DNA of 64,000 bases, from NCBI RefSeq assembly GCF_018687715.1, contig NC_056756.1:39094480-39158479 (forward strand), read 5' to 3'. Origin of the DNA: Carya illinoinensis. Lineage: Eukaryota > Streptophyta > Magnoliopsida > Fagales > Juglandaceae. Both the position numbers and the translations under genes were made by a program. The notes beneath the pieces are model-generated. The model did not search any database. It was not told the DNA's origin and was given only the letters and a program-made list of their open reading frames with translations. Below are positions 10,771-24,910 of the stretch, piece by piece. The stretch's first letter is position 1, and each line of letters starts with the position of its first letter.

Positions 10771-12794
10771 TCTCTTCTTCAAGGACCCAGACTACAACCA
10801 ACAAAACCTTGCGATCCTCCACAATGGCAAACAGGTCGGAACGCTCCTTCTCTAGCATCTTGATCCGACATAAGTGGAACTCTTATAGGCCCCTCAACTC
10901 CTCATTCTCTGTTTGGAGAAGATCTTGTGATTCCTGGAGCCTACTCAGAGGCTCCTGGGTCTTTAGAGCCCACTCTCAAGCCACAACCAACTCTACCTTC
11001 AAGCACTCTTGCTCTTCCCTCCCCTGCTTCGCTATGGACTGGAGATACCGTACCTCACCTTCACAATGCACTGGGTTAGTGCTATTATTCCCTACACGGG
11101 CTCCGAGGTTAAACTACAGACTTAAGACCAATAGAGTAGAAAAGAAATGAGGAATGCGAGAAGTACCTCAAAGAGGAGTTCTTGTAGTCACTCCACCTTG
11201 CGGCCTATGGCAGGATCCTCCAGTAGGGACTTGTTTAGAGTATTGGCATGAACTGTCGTGCTCTCAATTTCTGGAGAGCGCACTTCCCTTCAGGGGGACT
11301 TGACTGGATCACCTCTGCTAGGCCTTATCAAGGCACCCTCACTTATCGACAAAACTGGGGGAAACGCCACAAAAGGACCACTCTCACCCCGAGCTGGCAA
11401 CTATCACTCCTAGAGGACCCAACTACCCCCAATATCGATTTGCAAGGGCTTGACGAGGTGCAAGCTAAAGGAACCCTCGGCGCTTTCCCTCCAAGGCTCG
11501 GTGGGGTGGAAAAGTCTCGTACCCTTGCCAACCTCCCCTCTCCAGACTCGGCCTAGGTGGCAGCAATCAGGCTCTCACCCGTGACGGGGATGCACTCAGA
11601 ATTAGAGACGCCTTTGTCATCAGGATCAACTCGGAGGTGATCCGAGACCTCATCAAGGTTGAAGGCTTTAATCAGGAACCGAGCAGTGGAAGATGTAGAG
11701 GGAGACATCTCAGAATTCAACTCCAGAGGGGGTTCAATCATCCGAGTTTGTTGAGGTGCCCTATCCAAAAGAGCACTCCAGAAGTGCATGTTGACCACTT
11801 CCACCATGCACAAAATGCTGGAAGGAGGGCCAACTATCTAGACTGGCAGCACTAATCGTTTGGGGAGCCAGTGTCTTCGGAGATGTCTGAACCTCCCCCA
11901 TTGGCTCCGATAGATCCTATTCCCTTTGTCTTCGAGAGAGGATTCAGGGGCCTGTTTCTTTGAAGAGTGTAGTAAAGGATCAGGCACCACACCCTGGGCA
12001 GAGGGGGTAACATTGCCCAACGAGGAAAGGAAGGCAGACAAACAATATTCTCCGAGAAGGACCTCGAAGTGAACCAAAAGCAGATGTCGGGCTGCCCAAT
12101 CTTGCATGATTGCGATGCGACGCAACTCATCCAATGTGGCCACAAGGTGCACCGCCTTGTCGTTCGACACAACTCCCCAAGCCACCTTTATCGGGAACTC
12201 GACCTGGAAAATTTGTTCCACCTGGAATTCCCATCATCGGCCACCCATGAAAAAGAATTTGTCAGTCCAGTCTGAGACTTTGCAGTATCTTAGCTCTAGC
12301 ACAACTAGCGAATGCGCCACTCCTTAAAGCTATAGATCTCTACTATTCCTCTTTGTATATTATGGGTCAGGAGGAACTCGCGATAAGTAAGATCGGCATT
12401 CTCTAGGTCGGACTTCAACAAAGCCCACTGCCATATCGCGCAATAGCATATCAGAATTTTCCAAGCATTCGGATGAAGATGAGCGGGAGCCAGTCTGAAG
12501 TAGTACAGGACTACACTGATAGGACAGAGATAGGGCAGTCTTAGCCCGCAAGAGAACATGCCAAGAAAAAGGTCGACCTTCGTCGCTGAGCCATTCTCAC
12601 TTACGATCCCTTCACGTTGCCCAGGAGCTTCCAAAATAACCTAATCCAGAATGTGGTAAGTCAGTCTTAAAGATTGAAGTAAGGTCGGGGGTGACCCCAG
12701 AGTGCTAGCGACGACCCAAGAACCCAGGCTCTGACGAGCCAGCCTCATAGCGGTGCACAGAGCCAATCACGTTGGTGGGTTTCTAGGAAGCCAT
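10771..12794 (-). pseudogene. Tat antisense gene, N-terminal and middle part (plant 'putative gypsy-type transposon' domain)
   Basis: On the - strand an ATG at 12794 follows a TATA box at 12915-12926. The frame has stops early (12783-12785 and later) but reads through to a region around 12300-12560 with FRLAPAHLHPNAWKILICY. That pattern resembles the plant domain known as putative gypsy-type transposon (Transposase_28), which is found in antisense ORFs of Tat elements. It continues into VEFPIKVAWGVV (about 12200) and then a Glu/Leu-rich coiled coil (about 10790-11050). The gene is cut by the solo LTR at 10765 and resumes at 7347. Multiple stops and frame changes mean it is dead. The role of the intact protein in Tat elements is unknown. 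Confidence 0.6.
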
Positions 12795-12914
12795 TGGGCT
12801 AGGAAGACTAGGTAAAGTAAGAAGGGAGTTGAGTTTGCAAGAAAGGGAGGGCAGCGAGCACAGCAGAGACACAGAAGGTAGAAGAACGGTAGTAATTCGA
12901 ACAGAGGGGGAAGC

Positions 12915-12926
12915 GAATTTATAGGT
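12915..12926 (-). promoter_or_regulatory. TATA box of the Tat antisense gene
   Basis: On the - strand the sequence reads ACCTATAAATTC, about 120 bp before the ATG at 12794, with a CT-rich leader between. It fits a plant core promoter for the antisense gene. Confidence 0.5.
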
Positions 12927-13149
12927 ATGATCTTACAGTCGCGGACGGGGGGTAGCATTTGACAGCCTAACTTGTAGGGTATGCAAAGTGATGGGAGTCG
13001 TATTAGTACCCCGAGGGTAGCATATGGGGAAGCAACATCGGACACTTGGAGCGGCCACTGACCAACCCATGCCACCATTTAGTGACAAGAAGATTGATCA
13101 GTTGCAACAAGCAAGTGACTATAAAAATTCTCATTAGGCTAGCCCGATG

Positions 13150-13166
13150 AGAATTGGGGGGGTAAC
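13150..13166 (+). other. Polypurine tract of the Tat element
   Basis: The purine-rich run GAGAATTGGGGGGGTAA(C) lies immediately upstream of the 3' LTR start TGTTAAGGGG, where plus-strand DNA synthesis would begin. Confidence 0.6.
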
Positions 13167-13811
13167 TGTTAAGGGGTATTTTTGTCAAGGCTTAAAGCCC
13201 ATGATACTGCTACAGGCTCATTACTTCGCCAGACCCTATGAGCTCCAGGAATGTTGGCCCAAACCCAACAGGGCCTCATTTGGTAGCCCAGGGCAGGTCC
13301 TAAACCCATGCAGGTTGGGTGGGCTCCAGACCCATGCAAGTTGGAAGTAATCGTCAATATTGAGATGGGACGTTGCAGAAGGACTCAGGAAACCATAATC
13401 GGGAAGAGATAGAACCAGACAACTCTACCAGAGACCCACGCCATATTAAATGACTGATGCCAAGAAAACTACGTCACATTAAATGTTGCATGGCGGTGGA
13501 GACTCCAGGGGGAGGCGTCCCTCTACCCCAAAACATAAGGTATGGCCCACCTGACCTAAAAGACTAAGTATTGACCTAAAAGACTAAGTATAAAGGTTGT
13601 CCATAACTACAAGGTAAAAAAGGTTGAACCCAAGTCTGTTGTGAATTATACTCAACTGTCGTCTTCTTGTATAAAGTATTCTGATCTAGCATCGGAGGTT
13701 CTTTGGGCCATTGTAGGGCCACCCTTCTCTAGCCTCAGGATCCAGACTTGAGTAAAAAACTGGTCTGGCTGAGCTACCCGGCCCAAGGGCGTACGAAACA
13801 TGACGTTAACA
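13167..13811 (+). repeat. 3' LTR of the Tat element
   Basis: This 645-bp LTR starts TGTTAAGGGG and ends GACGTTAACA. Its last ~457 bp match 1-451. A short internal duplication (GACCTAAAAGACTAAGTA twice, near 13550-13590) is absent from the 5' copy. The target duplication cannot be checked because the left flank is outside the window. Confidence 0.88.
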
Positions 13812-15372
13812 CCCTTAATAAAAATAAATAAAGGCTGATAATTTTACATGTTGTTGTTGAGTACAAGAGATTCATACGAAACCTTAAATTCGCAAATTAA
13901 GTTTGTTTAATGATATTTGTAGTCACCTAGTAGATTCTTAAAAGTCATAGTTAGACTTGTTGACTAGACTCTAAGCTTTATATTGTTAGTTTGACACTAA
14001 GTGAGATTCGTAATAAATCACTGACTTTATAGTTGTGCAAAGGTTTTTATATATAAGACAAAGTCCATTGGTAGGTGCATGTTTTATAGAAGGTTATTAC
14101 ACAAAATTGCTCATGGAGAGAAATGGTCCTAAAACATCATTTGAGAGTTATGGTTTAATTCTTTGTTGTTGACCATGTGATTTCTCTCTCTCATGGTATT
14201 GCTCGTCATTCATATGATAATGTAACACGACTGGGAGCATTTAGTGAGCACACACATTCACCATATATTTAGGAGTTACGGTGAAAAGTATATGTCATCA
14301 ATCTTAGATCGGCTCATTCACATGAGTGATTATCTCTGACGCTTAGGTTGAGAGTAGAGATGAGATATTGTGTCCCTTGATGCTTATGTAGCATATAAAG
14401 ATGGTCGATACAAATATATGTATATATATATGTTGCCTTAGATGGACTAAGATGAGGTCTTTGTTATTTGTTTTTTAGACCATACATGGGAAGCCAACAA
14501 TCCATGTAACCTAAGGTTTAACCAAATGCAAGATCCTCTTTAGCTCTTCAACTAGCAAGCAAATGGAGGGACTCGAGTTTGGTGATAAGATAGCAACTGG
14601 ACTAAAATCTATATAATGCATTGAGATTAGACATACGCTCTTTTTGGAAAGAGAACTACATTGTAACTTGTATTTCCTACTACATGTGCTTTTACGACCA
14701 AAATTAAAGGTAAGTGAATAGATCCTTGTTTCCTCATTGTGTGAGTCTTGTAGGTCATAATTAATTACCTTAATTTATTTATGCCCTTAGGAGACTAGCT
14801 TTGACTATATCATGAGATTGATGTTTTAGTATGCTACTTTGGCATGTTGTCTATGACCATAAATGTTGCGGTCAAAAGAGGTATTGCTGGAAAAGCTACT
14901 AGATTGAAACTAAATAACACAAGGGCAAAGGGAAGATTATTTGATAACACAATGATATTGTGTGTACTCATTGTCGAAAAATTGTGTTGCTTCTTAAGAG
15001 TTGTGACATAAGTGTGAGTACAACATGTTTTATGGAAATGAACTTTTTTAGTCATTTGGACTCGAGAGGAATTATGAATGCTTAATTTGATATGACCAAA
15101 TGAGTTGAGGCATAACGAGACACTTTTAGGGATGTTGCTATGTTGGTATTCTCTTAGAAAGATTTGATATAGTGCTCCAATTTTTCTTTTGCAGCTGTGT
15201 TTGATGGTTGTACAATATATTTGCTAATATGAACAAAATTGAGAACATACTAAAAGATGCAAGCCTCAGATTTTGCCCACTGTTTGCAAGTGGGAGATGT
15301 AATAAATGGATGCCCCTTACTCTTCATATGTCTAGCACTTTACTAATTGAAGAGGCTATATATTGCCCCTCC
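13812..15372. other. Intergenic, nothing recognised
   Basis: AT-rich sequence with only short random frames. I see no protein motif, RNA gene or clear repeat boundary. Confidence 0.5.
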
Positions 15373-15380
15373 CCCCTTAG

Positions 15381-17375
15381 TAGGGGTGTAAGAATAAATT
15401 GACAAACTGGAAAATTGGCCTGGCCTAGACCGGACTGGTTTGTTCGATCCAATTTTCAACCGGTTCGGTTTGGAATCGGTTCCTTCATTTTAAAAATCGA
15501 TCAAATCCAGTCCGGAATCGATTTTATGTTTTTCAACACTAAACCGGACCGGACCAATTCATATATTATATATATTTTATTAATTTTTAATATTATATAA
15601 TATATTTTATATATAATATATATAATTGAGTTCTTCTACGGATCCGCAACTGTAGCAGGAGCACACCTGCATACCATACGCGGCGTCCTTTTTTTTTTTT
15701 TTTTAATAATTCAAAACGTGCATTTTTTGATGAGGACCTACGGTTTGCTTTTGCATTTCGAAATCCTCCCACGCCCAGCACCATCGGCGATGTCGTCTTT
15801 CCGCCCAGAAACACCGATCACACTACTTCATCAGCACAGAGCTACCGCTCCTTGTGAAATCGTTGACACAGAGCAAATGGTCAGTTTTTCACGCACTAGA
15901 AAAGACCATGAAATAGAAAGGAAGGTGCAGAAATAAAAGAATGGATACTTTAAAATAGAATCTAGATTTGTTTAGGGCAAAGCAACGAAAAGAAAAAGGC
16001 AAGAAGAGTGTGAGAGAGGGAGTAGAAAGGGAAAATCAGGCCAGGATATTCGGCTGAACCACTGATTAATTCATTTGTCTTTTGTTTCGCTCCTTTTCTC
16101 TTTGTTTCCTCTTTTTTTTTTTTTTTTTTTTTTGAGATAAGATACTCCGTCGTCCACTTCTCCCAAATCCATTCCTTTTTTTTTAAAAAAAAAATTAAAA
16201 AATACAAAGGGGTATATTTTTCTTGTTTTCTGTTTGTTGATTCATTGTATATGAATCTCCAATATTTGTGTTTAAATCCCTCTGATCTCTTTCGGTTTCA
16301 CGATTGTCGTCTCTCTTTTTCATAGTGGAAGTGGAGCAATATATTATTATTAATGCTATTTTCGGGAGTAATAAAAGAATTTGTAAAAGAGATGGAACTG
16401 TTTGGTTGATTTATTGATGGATTAAGGGTCTGGAGTTCCTAGCGAGTTGTTTTTGGCAGATTTATTTGGAAGGGAAAGAATTGTTTAGAACTTGTTATCT
16501 TGATGTTGATGTTCAGGATCAGAAGGAACCGTAGTTATATGTTTGCTGCTCAACATTTTATGGGTTATTATACAATCAGTAGTAGTAGTAGTTGTCATAT
16601 AATCCGCAATGATCCACGTCTTTTCTTGGTTTTGGATAAGGGATTTCAGTGGAATGCCTTGAATCCTCACTCTTCTACCAGTTTTATCAATGGAAGTGGA
16701 CGAGGTCGAGGATCGGGAGGAAGAGGAGGGATTGCAATTGGCACCGGCTTTAATGGCTTTGCCCTAAATCTCAAAGGTTGCCTGAGGGACGAAGATAATA
16801 TTGACGCCATTACTTTTCACAAAGGAAAGGGAAAGGGCTGCCGTGCATTCGCTCCGTAGCATCTGCAGTTGCTCCCTGTCCGTGATCTCAAAATTGGTCT
16901 TCAGGACGGCACTGCTAGTCCCCATAAGCTGGGGGACAATTTGGTCTTTTAGCCAGTGCCACGTAAGGTGTGCGTTCGGCTGATCCCAAACAGGGGCTGC
17001 TACCAATAATTTCTCTATATAAATTACGTATAAAATAATATATTATAATTTATAACATAATATTTTAATCTTAAATATAAATATTTATTTGATCATATGT
17101 TTTAAATATAAAATATAAATATTAAATACATTTTTATTGCCTAATATATTCTTAATATATTTCTTTTAATAAATACATTACTAATATTAATATATTTAAT
17201 ATATTAAAATAAAATAAAAAAGGGACCGGACTAGACCAGAACCGGTAAAATCGACCATACTAATTTATAAGATAACCGGTGCGTAATCAATTTTTAAAAA
17301 TATAAAATCGGTACATATTAGTTTGGTCCTAGATTTTATCTAAAATCAGACCGAACTAGATCGGTTACACCCCTA
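15381..17375. mobile_element. hAT-like DNA transposon derivative carrying gene-like filler
   Basis: The ends are inverted: TAGGGGTGTAA on the left and TTACACCCCTA on the right. They are flanked by an 8-bp duplication, CCCCTTAG (15373-15380) and CCTCTTAG (17376-17383), which match at 7 of 8 positions. Next to each end are CCGGTTCGGTTT/ACCGGACC-type subterminal repeats and then very AT-rich DNA. The ~1.4-kb middle (about 15635-17010) is of quite different composition, with CT-rich, G-rich and codon-like stretches. 8-bp duplications and such ends point to hAT. No transposase is present, so the element is non-autonomous. Confidence 0.75.
16500..16859 (+). pseudogene. Possible captured gene fragment inside the hAT-like element
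   Basis: A 119-residue frame with a Ser run, then FQWNALNPHSSTSF and a Gly-Arg-rich stretch (GRGRGSGGRGG), sits downstream of a CT-rich, leader-like zone (16060-16330). I do not recognise the protein. Higher GC than the element's own AT-rich DNA and codon-like sequence suggest capture from a host gene, but this is inference; it may be untranslated DNA. Confidence 0.3.
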
Positions 17376-17383
17376 CCTCTTAG

Positions 17384-17950
17384 TGAAAATAATGGATGAT
17401 TGCTACAAATAGAATCTCTCTCTCAAATATATGTCTCTAGTCTTGACATTTATAGTATAAAATATGTGAGCGTTGTCTTTGTTTTAACACGTGATAAGTT
17501 CCACCATTGACAATGACAATTGCTGGCGAATAACAACAATATAGAAGTCTATAGAACAATCATATCGATCTATGATTTACTATTCTAGATAATATTGTTT
17601 TCGATATGTTCTTTGATCTAATGTTTCTAACATAAATAGTCACATTTGTTAAGAAAATTAAGAAAATAGACTTTCAACATGCCACGTTAGTAAAAACATT
17701 TAAATTTAAAAAAACAAAAAAGTAAAATATGAAAATAATTGACTAACATTTTTCTTGGGCTTCTCACATTTGAACAGAGCTCAAACTTGGGCCAGATTCC
17801 TGAGAAAACCCTTCTCTCTTATACACAGTTCCCGCGAAAAGCAGCTCATTCACCGGTTTATCGCCACTGTTCGAGTCCCCAGTTCCCGCTCTCTCGTCTC
17901 CCACAGACAGAAGCAAAACAGAACCTCCGGAAGCAGCAGCAGAAGAAGCC
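17384..17950 (+). promoter_or_regulatory. Upstream region and leader of the NAC-alpha gene
   Basis: AT-rich sequence changes at about 17755 to a GC-richer, CT-rich stretch running to the ATG at 17951, as expected for a 5' leader. No clear TATA box was found. 17384-17740 holds nothing else I can name. Confidence 0.4.
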
Positions 17951-20579
<2,629 letters not shown>

Positions 20580-20935
20580 TCTACTCTGCAGTGGTGGTTT
20601 CAGATGACGAGACATGGTATTTATGTCATCATTTAGTTTTTGCAATCAATTCAGCTCACATCTGTCTGGAGGTTTATTACCTTTCTGTTTTTGTTGGACT
20701 TGAGACAGCTTTGGGTCATATTAAGGATGCGTTGTCCTGCTGAGTCTATATTCTCGAGTCATAAGGTTTTCGTTACCGGCTTTTTGTTCCTTACTGCTCA
20801 TCTAAGCCTTGATCCCAACTAGTCGCTGTATGAATTCCTTTACAAGATATTCTGGCTGGCAAAGCAAGTCTTTCTCTCGTAGTTCCTTCTAAGAATTGTT
20901 TGCTAGAATCGCCTAGAATTTCTGACAAGAATTTT
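20580..20935 (+). other. 3' untranslated and downstream region of the NAC-alpha gene
   Basis: The sequence follows the stop at 20577-20579 and has no conserved coding content. The first part is probably the transcript's 3' UTR; no polyadenylation site is obvious. Confidence 0.45.
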
Positions 20936-21092
20936 GCTACATACAAGCACAGTTGCACACTAATCCGTATATTAATACTGATTTATTCATATTTAAAATT
21001 TAAATTAACACTATTTTTAATAAAATCTACTTTTTGACCAATCACATCATATTAGTGCACAGATTAGTGCACAATTGTGCTTGCAACTATAT
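20936..21092. mobile_element. MITE with ~30-bp imperfect inverted ends
   Basis: Left end GCTACATACAAGCACAGTTG then CACACTAATC; right end GATTAGTGCACAATTGTGCT then TGCAACTAT. The right end is the reverse complement of the left with a few changes. The centre is AT-rich and non-coding. Family not determined. Confidence 0.65.
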
Positions 21093-21286
21093 TTTTCCTG
21101 TGAATTTATTCTCGTCTGTAGTATTTTGTTGTTTGAGTTTTGGATCCAAAGCAGTGAGTGCGGATGCAATTTTTTCTTGAATTTAAATGGTTTAGCAATG
21201 TTTGATATGCATGCTCGGAGTTAACACGTAAATTAGTTCATGTTTCTTAACTTCAAAGATCCATATAGGATCACCTGTTTGAGTTC

Positions 21287-22440
21287 TTTTTTTTTTTTTT
21301 TTTTTTTGGGGGGGGGGGGGGTGTTGCTCATTCATTATAAATGAACATATACAAGCAATGTCTGCTACATGAGCACCCACAACCATATAACTGATACAGA
21401 ACAGAAGGTCCAGCAATATCTACTACACACAAGCACCCACAAGGAGATAAATATTATAGACCAAGAAGTCATCAGCATCCACTGCAAAACTACGAGGAAA
21501 TCTGGTGGGTTTTGCGACCATTGAACAGTATCTTCCACAAAGCCTGCATGTCGAGCCCAGAGATGCGCTACCTAATTATCTTGTCTACTAACATGAAGGA
21601 TGTCAAATGAAGGTAAATGGGATAACAGTACGAATCTCTTGAATCAAATGACTCTAGCTTGACTCTTGTTCTTGAGCTGAGCAAATGGCTTCCACAATGA
21701 CAAGTGAATCTCTCTCAAAAATCAAGTGAGAAATTTTCAAATGATAGACCATTTGCAAACCTCGCAAGGTAGCAAGCCTCTAAATATCCTCCACCACACA
21801 AATGCTTTCTTCCTTTCTTGACATAGCCATAATCATACTACTTTTTCATCCCTCAAAACCGCATCCACCCCCTAATGATGAAGTTGATGGAAAATAGTTC
21901 CATCAAAGTTCAATTCTACTTCCCACAAGGTGGAGGCTTCCAGCACAGTGAAGATAAATGTTTATGGACTTTCTGACATTTCTGAATCTCTTGAAAACTC
22001 TCAGCATATGCAAAACAGTTCCCAGCAACATCAAAAATAGAAACATCCCTTTGCTGTAAGATTTTTAGATTTCAAAACTTCCATACACCCCAATCAAGCA
22101 CAAACCGAAAAAGTATAATGGGATCATGTAGCTGCATTATTGCCCAAACCACTATATCAAATCGAGAATGAGTCCAATAAGACCATGTCCTTATCAAAAT
22201 AATGTGACCAGATCTTGGAAAGGCATGGACAGTTACACAAAACATGAAAAATGTCCTTAGTAGCCTCATTACAGAAATCACAGACCTGAAGAAGTATGTT
22301 ACAGTGGGAAATGTTGCTATTGGTGGGTAAACTATCGTTACAAACCCTTCATAGAAAATTCTTGACTTTTTTGGTAATTGCATCTGTCATAGGGTCTTCC
22401 AAAAAATTCTATGTGAAGAATCTTGTGAGCTAGAGCTAAC
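21287..22440 (-). mobile_element. 3' fragment of an L1-type LINE (zf-RVT and tail)
   Basis: On the - strand, about 22370-22180 reads KNFL, a stop, RVCNDSLPTNSNI, then VCDFCNEATKDIFHVLCNCP and LSKIWSHYF. This is the zinc-binding domain that follows reverse transcriptase in plant L1 elements (C-x2-C...H-x3-C spacing). Further down, the region that would be an RNase H-like domain is decayed. The element's poly(A) tail appears as 21 T at 21287-21307 on the + strand. The 5' part, including reverse transcriptase, is missing, as is usual for 5'-truncated LINEs. Confidence 0.75.
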
Positions 22441-23031
22441 ATCCATTAGAGCATCTCGCCATTGCCCAATGCAAGTCTAAAATAAATAGAACTCTATGTA
22501 AAGTTGTCTACAATGGCCTAATCAAAGTTGGTAAGTTTGACATAAATGCTATAGTCATTCTTAGGAGCTCTTCAAGTCTGGCGAGACACTGTACAAAGAG
22601 CAAATAATATTCTATCAATTTTCAACTACCCGCTCCTCTCCCTTTCCCTCGGTTTCTCGTTTATTCCCCAAAATCCTCCAAGTCTCTTTTCTCTTTCTTT
22701 CTTCTTCACCCGTCGCTCTTCTTCAGCATGCAACCCCTATTTAGGTCTAGCAGTCACCTTCTCCAGTGGACCCCATCGTCTCCAAGCTCTCCAAAGTAAG
22801 TCTCTCTTCCTCACTCTTCTCTCCCTCTTCTTTGTTACAGTGGTTGTCTGTCGATATGTAGGCCTTTTCTCTGATTTACTTTTTATCTTCAGCAACCTAA
22901 TTAAATCACATCCTCTTTTGCCCAGCCAAGTCGAATCAATTGCTCAGCATCGGCTTGCTCCACGAATCACGCCGAAGATTCTTCTTCCTCCACGAATTTG
23001 CCACTACCGGTAACGTCTGTTTGGGTAAATG
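22441..23031. other. Intergenic with CT-rich leader-like stretch
   Basis: 22448-22620 begins TTAGAGCATCTCGCCATTGC, which resembles one end of a Harbinger MITE and the right end of the element at 44176-45484. 22620-22800 is strongly CT-rich like a plant 5' leader, with a possible donor (CAAAGTAAGT, near 22795), but no open frame follows. The Copia element is inserted at 23037, so any gene here is broken. Confidence 0.35.
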
Positions 23032-23036
23032 CTTTG

Positions 23037-24435
23037 TGTTGCCCAAATGACTAACACAAGAGGGGGGTGAATTGAATTATATTTAAAAAAATAACAATTA
23101 TAAATCAAATATACAATATAAAATATAAACAAAATATGAAATAACAATAAATATAAAGAGTAAGGGTAAGAGAGAAGCAAACTCAGTATGTTAACGAGGT
23201 TCGGCCCCACTGCCTACGTCCTCGCCTCAAGCTACCCCTTGAGGATTCCCAAATTCACTATTCAACCTCCTTCAGGTGGAGATAAAAACCTATTACACCT
23301 TTGAACAACACCGCTACAAAGGATCCGTGTAGAACACCCTCTACACTTGCAATCACCTTACACGTGGTGATTCAACTATTCCCCGTGTAGAATACTTTCT
23401 ACACGCACAAAGGTTATACACACCCTTTTCTGATACAAGAGCTGATAGTGGGTAAGTTATCAGAAAACACTCCTCAATGAGTGAAATAAGAACAATACAG
23501 CGCAAACTATATCTCTCAAAATGAACAAGGATTAAGGCTCAATGCTTAGAGAAGAGAGAATGAAAGCTTTGAATGAATATTGTATGCTCTTAGTGTTGTA
23601 AATATGAAGCTCTCAAATGATCTATTTATAGGCATATGAGACTTCATATTCAAATTTAAAAAGATTCACATGTCAAAGACAACATCATTCACTTTTTCAA
23701 AAAATTCAAATAAAAGGTTCTTCTTTTTCAATTGTCAAAGACAACATCATTCACATTTTTAAAAAAATCAAACCTAATCTTTTACTTTTGGCATATGACA
23801 AAATGAGCACACTTTCCTTTTCAAAAAATTCAAACCTAATCTTTTACTTTTTGCATATGACAGAAGGAGTACACTTTCCTTTTCAAAAAATTCAAACCTA
23901 ATCTTTTACTTTTTGTATATGACAAAAGGAGCACACTTTACTTTTCAAATTTTTCAAACAAAATCATCTATCTTTTGTATAAGTCCAAAAAAGTATCAAT
24001 CACTTTTGAAAATATTCAAATAAAACATGCACATGTGAAAGATGACAATCAATCATCTTTAATATTTTCAAAGTTCAACCCTTTAATCAAGGCATGCATA
24101 TGTAAAAGATGACAATCAATGATCTTTCAAAATTTTCAAATTTAATTTTTAAAAAAATTCATGCACATGTGAAAAATGTATTTTAATGCTTTATGATAAA
24201 ATATTAATTTTGAGCATTAATCCTAATTTCGAATTTTAAGAGATTTACAACATTACTCTATGACTTTAATATGAACTTGTTTCCTTCTTGGTCATACTTT
24301 GTTCTTTGATGTGCTTGATTCCATTGTGTGGACAACTTGAGCTTGAAACTTCTTTATTCTTTGAATTCATTTGTTATCATCAAAATCCATGTGTAGATTT
24401 ATAATCACATGAAACTTGAAACCTTGGGTTCAACA
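23037..24435 (-). repeat. Copia LTR (3' LTR of the element)
   Basis: TGTTGCCC...TTCAACA, 1399 bp. It contains tandem ~62-bp repeats (about 23680-23950) around AATCTTTTACTTTTTGCATA and GGAGCACACTTTCC, and inverted relations to the promoter-proximal part. It matches the right LTR with scattered substitutions. Confidence 0.93.
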
Positions 24436-24450
24436 ATCTCCCCCTTTTTG
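24436..24450 (-). other. Copia polypurine tract
   Basis: Reading on the - strand, AAAAAGGGGGAGAT lies directly before the 3' LTR. It is the plus-strand priming site of the element. Confidence 0.8.
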
Positions 24451-24910
24451 ATGATGACAAATACTTGATAGAACTTGAAACCTGTATTAATACTTAAGCT
24501 CCCCCTGAAAATATGCATTAGTTTTTCAAGCAAAAGTATAAATATAATTCCAAGTATATATAACAAGTTTAACAATTTAAACAATGTTAATGTTCTAGTC
24601 TAAAACTTCTCCCCCTTTTGGCATCATTAAAAAGGATCGGCAGCAAGTAAATGGACTGAAGAAAATGATGCGTTTAATAGTCACTGTAGATAGTTGAAAA
24701 AGGAGCCGTCCGTGACCCGACAAATGCTGCAAAGTCTCAAGGCCTAACTCTATGAATTTAGTGCGGCTGGAGATTTAAACAATCGCCTGATGTTGTTGAC
24801 AAACGTGATTAAAGGCTCTGAGTTGCTATAAAAAATGATTATTTTTATCTATCGGATGCCAAAAAAATAATTGCTTCTTGACCTGAGTTCTGTTTTTCCA
24901 CAACGATAGA

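Larger units (their letters stand above)
1..13811 (+). mobile_element. Degenerate Tat-type Ty3/Gypsy LTR retrotransposon, non-autonomous, truncated by window start
   Basis: The first ~450 bases match 13355-13811 closely, so they are the two LTRs of one element whose 5' LTR starts before the window. Between them, in order, are a primer-binding-like site, a gag remnant, a retropepsin remnant, a ~55-bp tandem array, antisense genes and a purine tract before the 3' LTR. No reverse transcriptase, RNase H or integrase motif is visible, so the element is probably a large non-autonomous derivative. Antisense genes between pol and the 3' LTR are known from the Tat lineage of plant Gypsy elements, which is the basis of the lineage call. 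Two later solo LTRs (2943-4331 and 7348-10765) are inserted in it, each with a 5-bp target duplication. The coding parts hold several in-frame stops, so it is old and inactive. Confidence 0.85.
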
